From Arsenophonus sp052174495 (GTDB lineage: Bacteria > Pseudomonadota > Gammaproteobacteria > Enterobacterales > Enterobacteriaceae), in contig JBQMRR010000048.1 in assembly GCA_052174495.1 (NCBI GenBank), forward strand, positions 1 through 52,020: 52,020 nt of DNA, in the 5' to 3' direction. Positions 30,794 through 39,231 of this stretch are shown here, piece by piece; position 1 is the stretch's first letter; the number at the start of each line of letters is the position of its first letter. A program made the translations under genes and the position numbers. The notes under the pieces were generated by a model. That model saw nothing but the letters and a program-made list of their open reading frames with translations, had not been told where the DNA came from and did no database searches.

Positions 30794-32457
30794 GGCTGTT
30801 CCTGATAAGTCATTATTGCTATTCGTGTATTACGAACTACATGATCAGGCTTAGGAATATTATCAGGCAGGCTTTCATTTTTACGTAATAAAAAAACCAC
30901 TGAAATTTTTCCTTCTTTGCGTGATTGATTAAGCCATTTAGGAAAATTACTTTGATTAATTAAGCGAAATTGGCTATCCGGATAATTTAAACCATATCTT
31001 AATTCACCTGATTTTTCATATAGAAAAATATCACTTTGATGTAATTCCCATGCCAACGCTGCACCTAGTCCAACATTATTTGTCAGCACAAATTTACTTT
31101 CTTCCAACAAAGATATATTTTGTCGAATTAGTTGCTGTGGTAACTTAGAATCAATAGTGTCTTGCGGTAACGTATAGCTTATTGATAAGCTTAAAGCTAA
31201 AGAACATGCAGCACCACACATCCAATACCTGGCATTAGATATTAGACTAAAATAGGCAATAATTAACCAAATGCAAAAAACTGTTATACCTAATACCAGT
31301 TTAGGCCATTCAATTGGTGTGTACAGAGGATGCTCAACAAATAATCCCATAATAATCAAAGTAATAATCGCCAATATGGCAAAAGCAATATTGATAACTC
31401 CATTAAATTTAATGGGTGCTAAATTGCAATTTTTAATACAATCAATCGCATATTTTGCCATCATTAATGCAAGCGGCGCCATAACTGGCAACATATAAGT
31501 AAGTAATTTACCTTTAGCAATACTAAAAAATACGAAAGGAACCGTAAACCAACAAAGCAGAAAAAACATCTCCGGATTAATTTTTCGTTCCTGCCAACTC
31601 TTATATATTGCACCTGGTAAAAGCCCTAACCAGGGTATTACACCAAATATAATAATTGGAATATAAAACCAAAAAGGCGTTTTATGTTGGGCATTTTCTG
31701 ATAAAAAGCGTTGAATATGTTCTACCCAAAAAAAATAATGCCAATAATCAGGTTCATATTTATTAACAGCTAATACCCAAGGAAGGCTTATCAATGCCGC
31801 ACTAATTATACCTATATTAGCAAATTTGAGCATCTCAATAAAACGTTTTTGATAAAGCATAACTGGTAGCATGACAATAACTGGGATAGCTAATGCTAAA
31901 AACCCCTTAGTTATAAAAGCTATACCACAGGTAAATCCCATAACTGCCCAGGCAAGTAACTTTAAGGGAACCGTTGATGCTTTTAATAACCAAAAAGAAG
32001 ATACCATGCAAGCAGTAAGCCACATGGTAAGCATCGGATCCAGTACGCTATAGGTACCAATCGCAAAAACTAAAAACATCGAAATATATATTAAACTTGC
32101 AATAAACGCGACATTTCGATTACACCACAATACTATCGCCAAGCAGTAAATTAAGCTGGTGGTAACTATAATCGCAAATACAGCACCAAAACGGACTGCA
32201 AAATTAGTATCACCAAATATCATTTGACTGATATTATTTATCCAATATCCGGCTACTGGCTTTTCAAAATAGCGAATATTAAGCAAATAAGGCACAATCC
32301 AATTACCTTTTTGCAACATTTCTCGACTAATTTCTGCGTAACGCGTTTCATCTGGCTGCCATAACAATCTCTCATTTAACGGTACTAAATAAGTAAAAAT
32401 AAAAAAAAGTGCTAATAAAAAAGCACTTGTTTTTTGTAACTGTTTAGTTAATATCAA
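30790..32457 (-). CDS. arnT: Undecaprenyl phosphate-alpha-L-Ara4N transferase ArnT
   Basis: ArnT is a GT83 (PMT-like) inner-membrane enzyme that moves L-Ara4N from the undecaprenyl carrier to lipid A phosphates, giving resistance to polymyxin and cationic peptides. The 555-residue product (E. coli 550) is complete. It has about a dozen hydrophobic helices, the first periplasmic loop with catalytic RLLWQPDETRYAEISREM near residue 29, RYFEKPVAGYW near 62, the FFWVEHIQRF loop near 230, and a soluble C-terminal domain ending in TYQEQP. It lies 3 bp after arnD. With arnB, arnE and arnF broken, its usual donor should be unavailable, so it may be a relic not yet hit by mutation. Confidence 0.95.
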   Translation of the reverse strand: MILTKQLQKTSAFLLALFFIFTYLVPLNERLLWQPDETRYAEISREMLQKGNWIVPYLLNIRYFEKPVAGYWINNISQMIFGDTNFAVRFGAVFAIIVTTSLIYCLAIVLWCNRNVAFIASLIYISMFLVFAIGTYSVLDPMLTMWLTACMVSSFWLLKASTVPLKLLAWAVMGFTCGIAFITKGFLALAIPVIVMLPVMLYQKRFIEMLKFANIGIISAALISLPWVLAVNKYEPDYWHYFFWVEHIQRFLSENAQHKTPFWFYIPIIIFGVIPWLGLLPGAIYKSWQERKINPEMFFLLCWFTVPFVFFSIAKGKLLTYMLPVMAPLALMMAKYAIDCIKNCNLAPIKFNGVINIAFAILAIITLIIMGLFVEHPLYTPIEWPKLVLGITVFCIWLIIAYFSLISNARYWMCGAACSLALSLSISYTLPQDTIDSKLPQQLIRQNISLLEESKFVLTNNVGLGAALAWELHQSDIFLYEKSGELRYGLNYPDSQFRLINQSNFPKWLNQSRKEGKISVVFLLRKNESLPDNIPKPDHVVRNTRIAIMTYQEQP

Positions 32458-32460
32458 GCG

Positions 32461-33357
32461 CTATACCTCATGTTGACATCCTAGCCAACCCTCACGACCA
32501 GGAAAAGATGAACGAACAACTTTTCCTTGTGGTAAAGAATCTATATCATTTGGTATAAATTCATGTAATGGACAAAATATCATTTGTTCTGTAACCATTC
32601 TCTCTAATAAGCAGTCAAATTGCATCGATTTAGACATACCTTCTACTTCAGTATGAACAGCATAAACAGGTGTTCCTGTATCTTCCTGCATTGCGTTAAT
32701 AATAAAATCATTATAGTTTTCATCTTTAACCAAACTACCAACGACTTCATCATAAGTCGGTAGTGTTACAGGAATTTGTACCGTACCAATTGAACCATCT
32801 AGTAAAATAGGACGAAAAGGATGGGTACCACGACAATCACTGTTGTAATCAAATTTAAAATTTTCTTTTGCCATTAATACGCGTTCATCGGATCGCCAAC
32901 CAGCTACAGCTGAACATTTCACGATAGCCCCCGTTACGGACTCAAGTACATCCACGCCTAATTTAATTTGTTCGACTAATTTAGCTCTTGACCATTTAGC
33001 TACATTAGCTTGCCAACCTTGATGATCCCATGCATGTAACCCAACTTCATGACCTTCATCCAATGTTTTCTTCATTAAGTAACCTAAATTATTAGCTATT
33101 TTTTTACCTGACCACGCTGTACCGGCTAAAAAAATACCTAAACCATATACTGATGTCGCATTCATTTTTAACATTTTCCATAAAAATTTAGGTCGAACCA
33201 GGCGCCATAAATGTCGCCCCATATTATCTGGACCGACACTGAAAAAAAAACTGGCTCGAATTTGATATTTAGAGAGCACTTTAAGTAACTGTAATACACC
33301 TTCTTTGGTACCTTGATAGGTATCTACATCAATTCTTAAGCCAATTTTCTTCATCAT
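32461..33357 (-). CDS. arnD: 4-deoxy-4-formamido-L-Ara-undecaprenyl phosphate deformylase ArnD
   Basis: ArnD removes the formyl group from undecaprenyl-P-Ara4FN at the cytoplasmic membrane face. The 298-residue product (E. coli 296) is a polysaccharide-deacetylase (NodB-like) protein. It has the metal-binding Asp pair in LRIDVDTYQG near residue 7, SVGPDNMGRHLWRLV near 40, the HEVGLHAWDHQGW histidine motif near 95-107, NSDCRGTHPFRP near 175 and the C-terminal GREGWLGCQ. The start overlaps the end of arnA by 29 nt; two adjacent ATG codons (33357, 33354) are possible. No disabling change is visible. Confidence 0.95.
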   Translation of the reverse strand: MMKKIGLRIDVDTYQGTKEGVLQLLKVLSKYQIRASFFFSVGPDNMGRHLWRLVRPKFLWKMLKMNATSVYGLGIFLAGTAWSGKKIANNLGYLMKKTLDEGHEVGLHAWDHQGWQANVAKWSRAKLVEQIKLGVDVLESVTGAIVKCSAVAGWRSDERVLMAKENFKFDYNSDCRGTHPFRPILLDGSIGTVQIPVTLPTYDEVVGSLVKDENYNDFIINAMQEDTGTPVYAVHTEVEGMSKSMQFDCLLERMVTEQMIFCPLHEFIPNDIDSLPQGKVVRSSFPGREGWLGCQHEV

Positions 33358-35353
33358 TTTTATCTAATTCTTCTGCAGCAGCTTGTAAAAAAAAATCTAA
33401 CGTTTCATCAATAGTCTGATTTAGATCGATAGTTGGCTGCCAATGAAGCAAACGATACGCATTTTTAATACTTGGTCTACGATGTTCAACATCTTGATAT
33501 CCCTCACCATAGTAACTACTACTTTCAATCTTTTTGATACCAGCAAATGGAGGAAAGTATTTACGTAACGGATGTTTTTCAAAACTGTCAAGTAACATAT
33601 CAGCTAATTGAGCAATACTTGCTTCATTAGTTGGATTACCAATATTAATAATATGACCATCACATTTTTCATCTTTATTTTTAATTATACGAAATAATGC
33701 TTCAATACCATCTTTAATATCAGTAAAACAACGCTTTTGAGCACCACCATCAACTAATTTTATCGGTGAACCTTCGACCAAATTTAAAATTAATTGGGTA
33801 ATTGCTCGTGAGCTGCCAATACGGGCAGAATGTAAACTATCAAGACGTGGGCCTATCCAATTAAACGGTCTAAATAAAGTAAATTTTAATCCTTCTTTAG
33901 AACCATATGCCCAAATAACGCGATCCAATAACTGCTTAGAAACGGAATAAATCCAACGTTGTTTATTAATTGGCCCCACAATTAAATGAGAGGTATCTTC
34001 ATTAAATTCTTTATCATCACACATTCCGTAAACTTCAGAAGTTGATGGGAAAATAATACGTTTATTATATTTTACACAATAACGCACTATCTTTAAATTT
34101 TCTTCAAAATCTAACTCAAAAACTTTTAATGGGTTACGGGTATATTCAATTGGTGTTGCAATAGCAACTAATGGTAGAATAATGTCACATTTTTTAATAT
34201 GATATTCAATCCACTCAGTATGAATACTAATATCACCTTCAACAAAATGAAAACCCTGATCATAGCTAAAACGGGGATCATTAATAAAACGTGAAACAGC
34301 AGACGAACTGATATCTAAACCATAGATGTCATAGTGGCCATCTGCTAATAAACGTTCGGTTAAGTGATTACCAATAAAACCATTTACACCCAATATCAAA
34401 ACACGTTTACGCCATTTTACCTGTGTCATCGGTTTAATACCAATACGTACGCCCTTTACAATTCCTATCTCAGCCGCTAAACGCGATCCTTCAACATATA
34501 AGCCAGATCCATTCTGGCCAGTTAGGATTTCAAGTACACCTTGACCGCAAGCTATTTCTAATGGCTCAGTAGAAATAATTGTACCAGGTAACTTATCATG
34601 TGACTTTTCTAGCACCTTGGCACGCCAGATAATTATTTTACTCTCAGATAAATAAGTAAATGCGCCTGGGTATGGATTGGTTACTGCTCGCACTAAGTTA
34701 TTCACTTCGGTTGCAGATTTAGACCAATCAATTAAACCATCTTCAGCACGACGACGGCTAAAATAGGTTGCCTGACTCTCATTTTGTGGCGTTTCTGAAT
34801 AATTAGCCATTTTAATTAAGGGTAATATATCAGTCAAAAGCTGTTCAGCCGCTTGACAAGTTTTCTTATGTAAGATTAATGCAGTATCTGTTGCATCAAT
34901 AATAATTTTTTTCTGTCCAATAATACCACCCGCATCTGCTTTGGCTATCATCTTATGTAAGGTGACACCGGTCTCTCTTTCACCATGCAGAAGAGCCCAG
35001 TTAATCGGCACACGGCCACGATATTTAGGTAGTAAGGAACCATGTAAGTTGAAAGCTCCTTTAGGAGCTAATGCCAATAAATCTTGGCTAAGCATATGAC
35101 GATAGTAAAAAGAAAAAATGATATCCGGTTTTATTTTCTCAATTCGCTCAATCCAAAGTAAATGATTGATATTTTTTGGTGCAAATACAGGCAAGCTCAT
35201 CTCAGCTCCCAAACAGGCAACTGAAGAAAAGAAATGATTCTCTTTAGGATCATCTGTATGTGTAAAAACAGCTTGAATTTCAAAGCCCGCCTTCTGTAGT
35301 GCTTTTAATCCTATACAACCAATATCATGATAAGCAAAAACAACAGCTTTCAT
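33329..35353 (-). CDS. arnA: Bifunctional UDP-L-Ara4N formyltransferase / UDP-glucuronate decarboxylase ArnA
   Basis: The C-terminal half oxidatively decarboxylates UDP-glucuronate to UDP-4-keto-arabinose; the N-terminal half formylates UDP-L-Ara4N. The step between them is ArnB's. The 674-residue protein (E. coli 660) holds both domains: a formyltransferase with NLHGSLLPKYRGRVPINWAL near residue 102 and the catalytic Asp in KADAGGIIG near 140, and from about 316 a Rossmann dehydrogenase with GVNGFIGNHL, TSEVYG near 440, the YSVSKQ Tyr-Lys pair near 470 and HRRPS near 627. The ATG shares one base with the arnC stop (TAATG). The C-terminus runs about 14 residues past the E. coli end. Confidence 0.96.
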   Translation of the reverse strand: MKAVVFAYHDIGCIGLKALQKAGFEIQAVFTHTDDPKENHFFSSVACLGAEMSLPVFAPKNINHLLWIERIEKIKPDIIFSFYYRHMLSQDLLALAPKGAFNLHGSLLPKYRGRVPINWALLHGERETGVTLHKMIAKADAGGIIGQKKIIIDATDTALILHKKTCQAAEQLLTDILPLIKMANYSETPQNESQATYFSRRRAEDGLIDWSKSATEVNNLVRAVTNPYPGAFTYLSESKIIIWRAKVLEKSHDKLPGTIISTEPLEIACGQGVLEILTGQNGSGLYVEGSRLAAEIGIVKGVRIGIKPMTQVKWRKRVLILGVNGFIGNHLTERLLADGHYDIYGLDISSSAVSRFINDPRFSYDQGFHFVEGDISIHTEWIEYHIKKCDIILPLVAIATPIEYTRNPLKVFELDFEENLKIVRYCVKYNKRIIFPSTSEVYGMCDDKEFNEDTSHLIVGPINKQRWIYSVSKQLLDRVIWAYGSKEGLKFTLFRPFNWIGPRLDSLHSARIGSSRAITQLILNLVEGSPIKLVDGGAQKRCFTDIKDGIEALFRIIKNKDEKCDGHIINIGNPTNEASIAQLADMLLDSFEKHPLRKYFPPFAGIKKIESSSYYGEGYQDVEHRRPSIKNAYRLLHWQPTIDLNQTIDETLDFFLQAAAEELDKNDEENWLKN

Positions 35354-36345
35354 TATTTTTTTCCCTGACTTTTATCAGTATCTTGATGAACACCAATTAT
35401 TTTTTGAATGAAGTAACAGGGGCGAACACAAACATCATTATACATTCTTCCAATGTATTTACCGAGTAAGCCCATGGCAATAAATTGCGTACCAATAAAT
35501 ATAAATAGAATGGCAAGCAACGTAAAAACACCCTCTAACGCCCACATTACACCAAAAATAAGACGTAAAATAATTAACAGAACCGTCAGTAAGAATCCAC
35601 TTGCAGCAATAAAACTACCAATAATACTTAACAAACGTAATTGAGTAGTGGTTAAGCAAGTAAGTAAATCAAACATTAAATTTATTAGTTTCATCAAGCT
35701 ATATTTTGAATCACCAAACTCACGTTCTGCATGGGAAACATCGATTTCAATTGTTCTTTTAGCAAATGTATTTGCTAAAATGGGAATAAATGTACTACGT
35801 TTATGACACTGTAACATTGCATTAATAATATTACGCCGATAAACACGTAACATACAGCCATAATCTCCCATTGTTCGCCCTGTTGCTCTAGTGACCATGA
35901 CATTAATGATTTTTGACGCTGTTTTACGAAATAAAGAATCTTGACGATTCGTTCGTCTGGTACCGACTACGTCATAACCTTCTTCAGCTACCTGTACCAG
36001 ATATGGAATTTCTTCAGGTGGATTTTGCAAGTCAGCATCCAGAGTAATCACAAGATCACCAGTTGTTTGTTTAAAACCAGCCATAATAGCTGAATGTTGT
36101 CCATAGTTACGATTTAAAATTACTACGATAATATGATTTGCTGAATTTTCAACAGCATCCATCAGAAATTTAACGGAATTATCGGCACTACCATCATCAA
36201 CTAAAATTAATTCATATGGTTGCTTCAATCTCTGACAAGCAGCCAATGTTCTTTTCAATAATTGTGGTAAGCTTTGCTCTTCATTATAAATAGGGATAAC
36301 AATAGAAACTTTTTTTATTTCTTCAAAATTATCTTGAAAAGACAC
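35353..36345 (-). CDS. arnC: Undecaprenyl-phosphate Ara4FN transferase ArnC
   Basis: ArnC, a GT2 glycosyltransferase with two C-terminal transmembrane helices, transfers formyl-L-Ara4N from UDP to undecaprenyl phosphate. I start it at a GTG (36345), giving 330 residues (E. coli 322) beginning SFQDNFEEIKKVSIVIP; GGAG lies 9 bp upstream. Motifs are VIPIYNEEQSLPQLL, LVDDGSADNS, the catalytic DADLQNPPEEIP, GDYGCMLRVYRR and two hydrophobic helices near residues 230 and 265. The frame is open a further 96 codons upstream (to 36633) and encodes the C-terminal part of ArnB, so a longer ArnB-ArnC reading exists, but the extra part is relic. It shares one base with the arnA start. Confidence 0.93.
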   Translation of the reverse strand: MSFQDNFEEIKKVSIVIPIYNEEQSLPQLLKRTLAACQRLKQPYELILVDDGSADNSVKFLMDAVENSANHIIVVILNRNYGQHSAIMAGFKQTTGDLVITLDADLQNPPEEIPYLVQVAEEGYDVVGTRRTNRQDSLFRKTASKIINVMVTRATGRTMGDYGCMLRVYRRNIINAMLQCHKRSTFIPILANTFAKRTIEIDVSHAEREFGDSKYSLMKLINLMFDLLTCLTTTQLRLLSIIGSFIAASGFLLTVLLIILRLIFGVMWALEGVFTLLAILFIFIGTQFIAMGLLGKYIGRMYNDVCVRPCYFIQKIIGVHQDTDKSQGKK

Positions 36346-37410
36346 TATTCTCAGCTCCGAAAAAATTTTATTAATAGCAAGAACAACATGATCGACATCT
36401 TGAGTAAGCATGTCAGGGACTAGTAGCAATGAACATATGATATTCAAGTTCCATTCAAAATGAGATAGAGAATAGAGATGGCTAGTGTTAGCTATAATAT
36501 TTTTGCATATGGAAAACCCCGCTCGGAAATGTAGGCCTGTACCTATATCCTTCTCTTTTAAACATTCAATATTTTTAACAGCAGTTTGGGCTGAGCCTAT
36601 CGATAATAAGTAAAAAATCAGAATTACATTTATTCATCTGTGTTAATTTTTTAAATTAAGCAACTGCAATTACCGCAGGAATATCAAAGAAATTATATTT
36701 AATTCAGGTTTAACAATATTAGACTATGGTTTACGACCTTATATTTATCAATCGAACCATCTACAGCTAAACCATAAAATTTAAAGATATTAGACGTGTG
36801 CTAAGGCATCATTATCGGTAGCAACTAAGATTTCTTCCTAGGAGAAAGTGATATTTTAATCGCATAAAATGAAAATGTCCTGTCCTGTTGAGAGATCCAT
36901 TTACTTTTATACTGAGTACCTGCAGCATGATTCCGCATTCTTGATCAATGCAATATTTTTTTGTGCAATCTTACGTAAGACGTTAAGATCGCATTGCGCA
37001 GAAGAGATAATATACTGGAATAACCGTTATTATCTTAGAAGTAATAACGTTCTAAAAATAGATCAGCCTAACTATTAAAGTATTAATATCTACATGAATT
37101 ATGATTAGATTTGAGTCTAATAAGATAACCATATTAATGGTTAAAATCTATGTTTAATAAGAACTTCATCTCCAAGATCAATTCCTAAGGGGCCAAAAGC
37201 GTTATATGCATACCTGCTTTATTTACTAATAAAGATAATTCTATGCTAACAAGAAAACTTATGGCAAAAGTCTTCTTCAAGTTGAAGACTTTTGGCTAAG
37301 TGGTGATGATCTAGACAGAATGTAATATATTTATAACCGCCATAATTTTTTCCTCACTTCTTGCTGATCAAGAAAAATAAAGAAAAATCATTTGTAAAAT
37401 TAACCTATTA
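36346..37410 (-). pseudogene. arnB: arnB pseudogene (UDP-L-Ara4O aminotransferase), 3' end in frame with arnC
   Basis: ArnB is the PLP aminotransferase that makes UDP-L-Ara4N. Ordered fragments match E. coli ArnB: MAVINILHSV near 37350, SLQLEEDF, GIDLGDEVLI near 37185, ALIKNAES (compare AVIEDAAH), GQDIFIFYAIK (compare GTAIFSFHAIK; the PLP lysine region), FKFYGLAVDG (compare LKFHGLGVDA), then LKEKDIGTGLHFRA, HFEWNLNIICSLLLVPDML (compare NTEWNSERICSLPLFPDMT). The N-terminal two thirds carry stops and frameshifts. The last 96 codons are open and continue without a stop into arnC. The pathway is therefore blocked at transamination. Confidence 0.9.
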
Positions 37411-37636
37411 GAAATCATTTAATATTTTAAAAATCAATTTTCTATAATATCATAAAATAGCTTAACTATACATGAACATGATAATATCCTTCCATCTATC
37501 CAAATGGATAGATGGACATTAATTTATTAACCCTACTTGGCTATAAAAAATTTTATATTAGTTAAGCAAGTTAAAAAAATAAAATAAGATTCCTAATCTT
37601 CCTTTCTTATTAAAAGAAAGGAGTTATTAGAAAATC
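37411..37636. other. Gap with two perfect hairpins where btuCD would be expected
   Basis: No coding trace was read. 37491-37501 and 37506-37516 form a perfect 11-bp stem with an AAAT loop. 37601-37608 and 37614-37621 form an 8-bp stem with a 5-nt loop, 15 bp before the IS256 copy C terminus. Neither has a T-tract of terminator length. The ancestral neighbours upstream of arnB (btuD, btuC) have been lost between here and ihfA. Confidence 0.6.
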
Positions 37637-38865
37637 TGGTGTATACTGATTAAGTTAGGTTCTACAAAATTATTCATGAATCTTGCTCTCCATCTTTAAA
37701 TTAGACGTTATCTATATACCATGTTTAGCAGACTATAAATCCACTTAGGCAATTCTAGCTTCTCTAAGAAGATGAGAGCAGCTTAAATACCATAAGAGTT
37801 GTTTTTATATTGAATCACATTACTCGCGCATCAGCTTTGTAGCTTCACTGACGCAAAAGCCGATTCAATCAGATTCGGTGTTCTTATGATCTCCAGTATA
37901 CTAATGGAAGGTCGTAGAATGCCAGCCATTCTTCTTCACTCTTTCTCCAACTTCTTCATCGCTGCAGGATATTTGCTAAAACCCTTGCCAATAAAACCAT
38001 CAAAGTGGGAGGTTATAACAGCATTAAAGCTCTCTACTAGCGAGAATAAGGGGCCCTTTTCCTTGCAGCTCACCCTTTAACTTTGAATTGGATATTTTTT
38101 TTGAGAGTGAAACTAGCATATCAACTGTTTTGTGTAGCTAATAGCGCTAGTATTACATGTTTAAAAATATTTTTGTCATTGCATTCTAAAACTAAAAGTA
38201 TTAGTCTTACGTAGGAACTCTAGGAAATACGGTTAAGTCATACACTCATCAGCCATTAAAAGTTATGCCCAGTTTACTTCTAACTTTTAATAACACTTTT
38301 TAAATCCAATGAGCTCGTTATGTCCACGACTAATTTAGTCGATAATAGCGCAGAAAGATGATGTTCTTTCTTATCAAGAAAACTTAGAGCTTTATAAAAT
38401 CACCAGTAAAGATTCCTCGCAGGTACAGGAAAAATAGCAATTCTTTGCCACTTTTTGTACGTTTCAGATAAGGTGATAACAAAGAGTTGTTGAAGTATAC
38501 TCCACTATTACCACTGCAATCTCTTTTAACCTTAGGACTTTTATCTCAACATCGCCAATACCCGCCTATATTAAGTTTCCTACAGGAAATAAGCGTTACA
38601 GATTAGGGATGCTGCCTATCAATAAAGCGGCGTTTAGAATCCTTTGCAACCATACTTTCGAGCATTGTTTCAACAAAGCGCCTATCACCTGTATGTGACT
38701 ATTACGGACGCGTTCATGCAAGAGGGGATTGACTAGTAATATCTGATTTCTCGGATATATATAAGGGTAAACTTTTCATAGCATATCATCTCTCTATTTG
38801 TTGAAATCAGCCATAAAATCAATCACCAGGATAATATCCGATTATTCTTGAAATATCATATACTA
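37637..38865 (-). mobile_element. Degenerate IS256-family insertion sequence, copy C
   Basis: Third minus-strand copy, from TGGTGTATA at 37637 to CATATACTA at 38865. It shares the AAATTAGACGTT block near 37698 and the TAATATCTGATTT block near 38734 with copies A, B and F. At 1.23 kb it is about 120 bp shorter than A, implying internal deletions. No open transposase frame remains; a 64-codon frame on the plus strand within it is antisense. It replaces the genes expected between ihfA and the arn operon. Confidence 0.75.
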
Positions 38866-38892
38866 AAACAAATATAACTTTATTATTAGTAA

Positions 38893-38917
38893 TAAAGAGC
38901 CGCTAAAGCGGCTTTTA
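38893..38917 (-). terminator. Intrinsic terminator downstream of ihfA
   Basis: On the minus strand AGCCGC-TTTA-GCGGCT forms a 6-bp GC-rich stem flanked by A and T runs (AAAAGCCGC... then CTTTATT), 14 bp beyond the ihfA stop. It probably ends the long thrS-to-ihfA transcript. The T-tract is short but the position fits. Confidence 0.75.
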
Positions 38918-38930
38918 GCATAATAATTCA

Positions 38931-39227
38931 TTATTTATGAAGCTTTATCTTTTCAACCCGACTTTTCAATTTTTGCCCTGCTCGAAAAGTTACTACTCGA
39001 CGAGCACTGATGGGGATATCTTCTCTAGTTTTTGGATTTCGACCTGGTCGTTGACTTTTATCACGCAGATCAAAATTACCAAACCTTGACAGTTTTACCT
39101 TCTCCCCATTTTCTAACGAACGACGAACTTCTTCAAAGAAAAGTTCAACTAGGTCTTTTGCATCATGTTTACTTATATGTAGTTTTTCAAACAAACTTTC
39201 TGACATTTCAGCTTTTGTAAGCGCCAT
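38931..39227 (-). CDS. ihfA: Integration host factor subunit alpha
   Basis: IHF-alpha pairs with IHF-beta (himD/ihfB) to bend DNA sharply in the nucleoid. The 98-residue product matches E. coli IhfA (99) over its length: TKAEMSESLFEKL helix, DAKDLVELFFEEVRRSLENG, the beta-arm with PGRNPKT and the RRVVTFRAGQKLK segment. Two glycines conserved in the family are arginines here: E. coli KLSGFGNFD is KLSRFGNFD (near residue 49) and PKTGEDIP is PKTREDIP (near 69). It follows pheT by 4 bp, as in E. coli, and is followed by a terminator. Confidence 0.95.
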   Translation of the reverse strand: MALTKAEMSESLFEKLHISKHDAKDLVELFFEEVRRSLENGEKVKLSRFGNFDLRDKSQRPGRNPKTREDIPISARRVVTFRAGQKLKSRVEKIKLHK

Positions 39228-39231
39228 AGGT

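Noticed and set aside
36346..36447. TTG start giving a 364-residue ArnC
   Set aside because: The extra 34 residues are the ArnB C-terminus; a GTG with GGAG at the right distance gives a family-length ArnC. Kept as a finding but not as the annotated start.
36869..37078. 69-codon plus-strand frame
   Set aside because: Antisense to the arnB pseudogene, whose reading on the minus strand is clear.
37265..37294. 11-bp hairpin as an arn operon terminator
   Set aside because: It lies within sequence that still reads as the N-terminal part of ArnB (SLQLEEDF), and lacks a T-tract.
37886..38080. 64-codon plus-strand frame
   Set aside because: It is antisense to the degenerate IS256 copy C transposase; no homology in its own frame.
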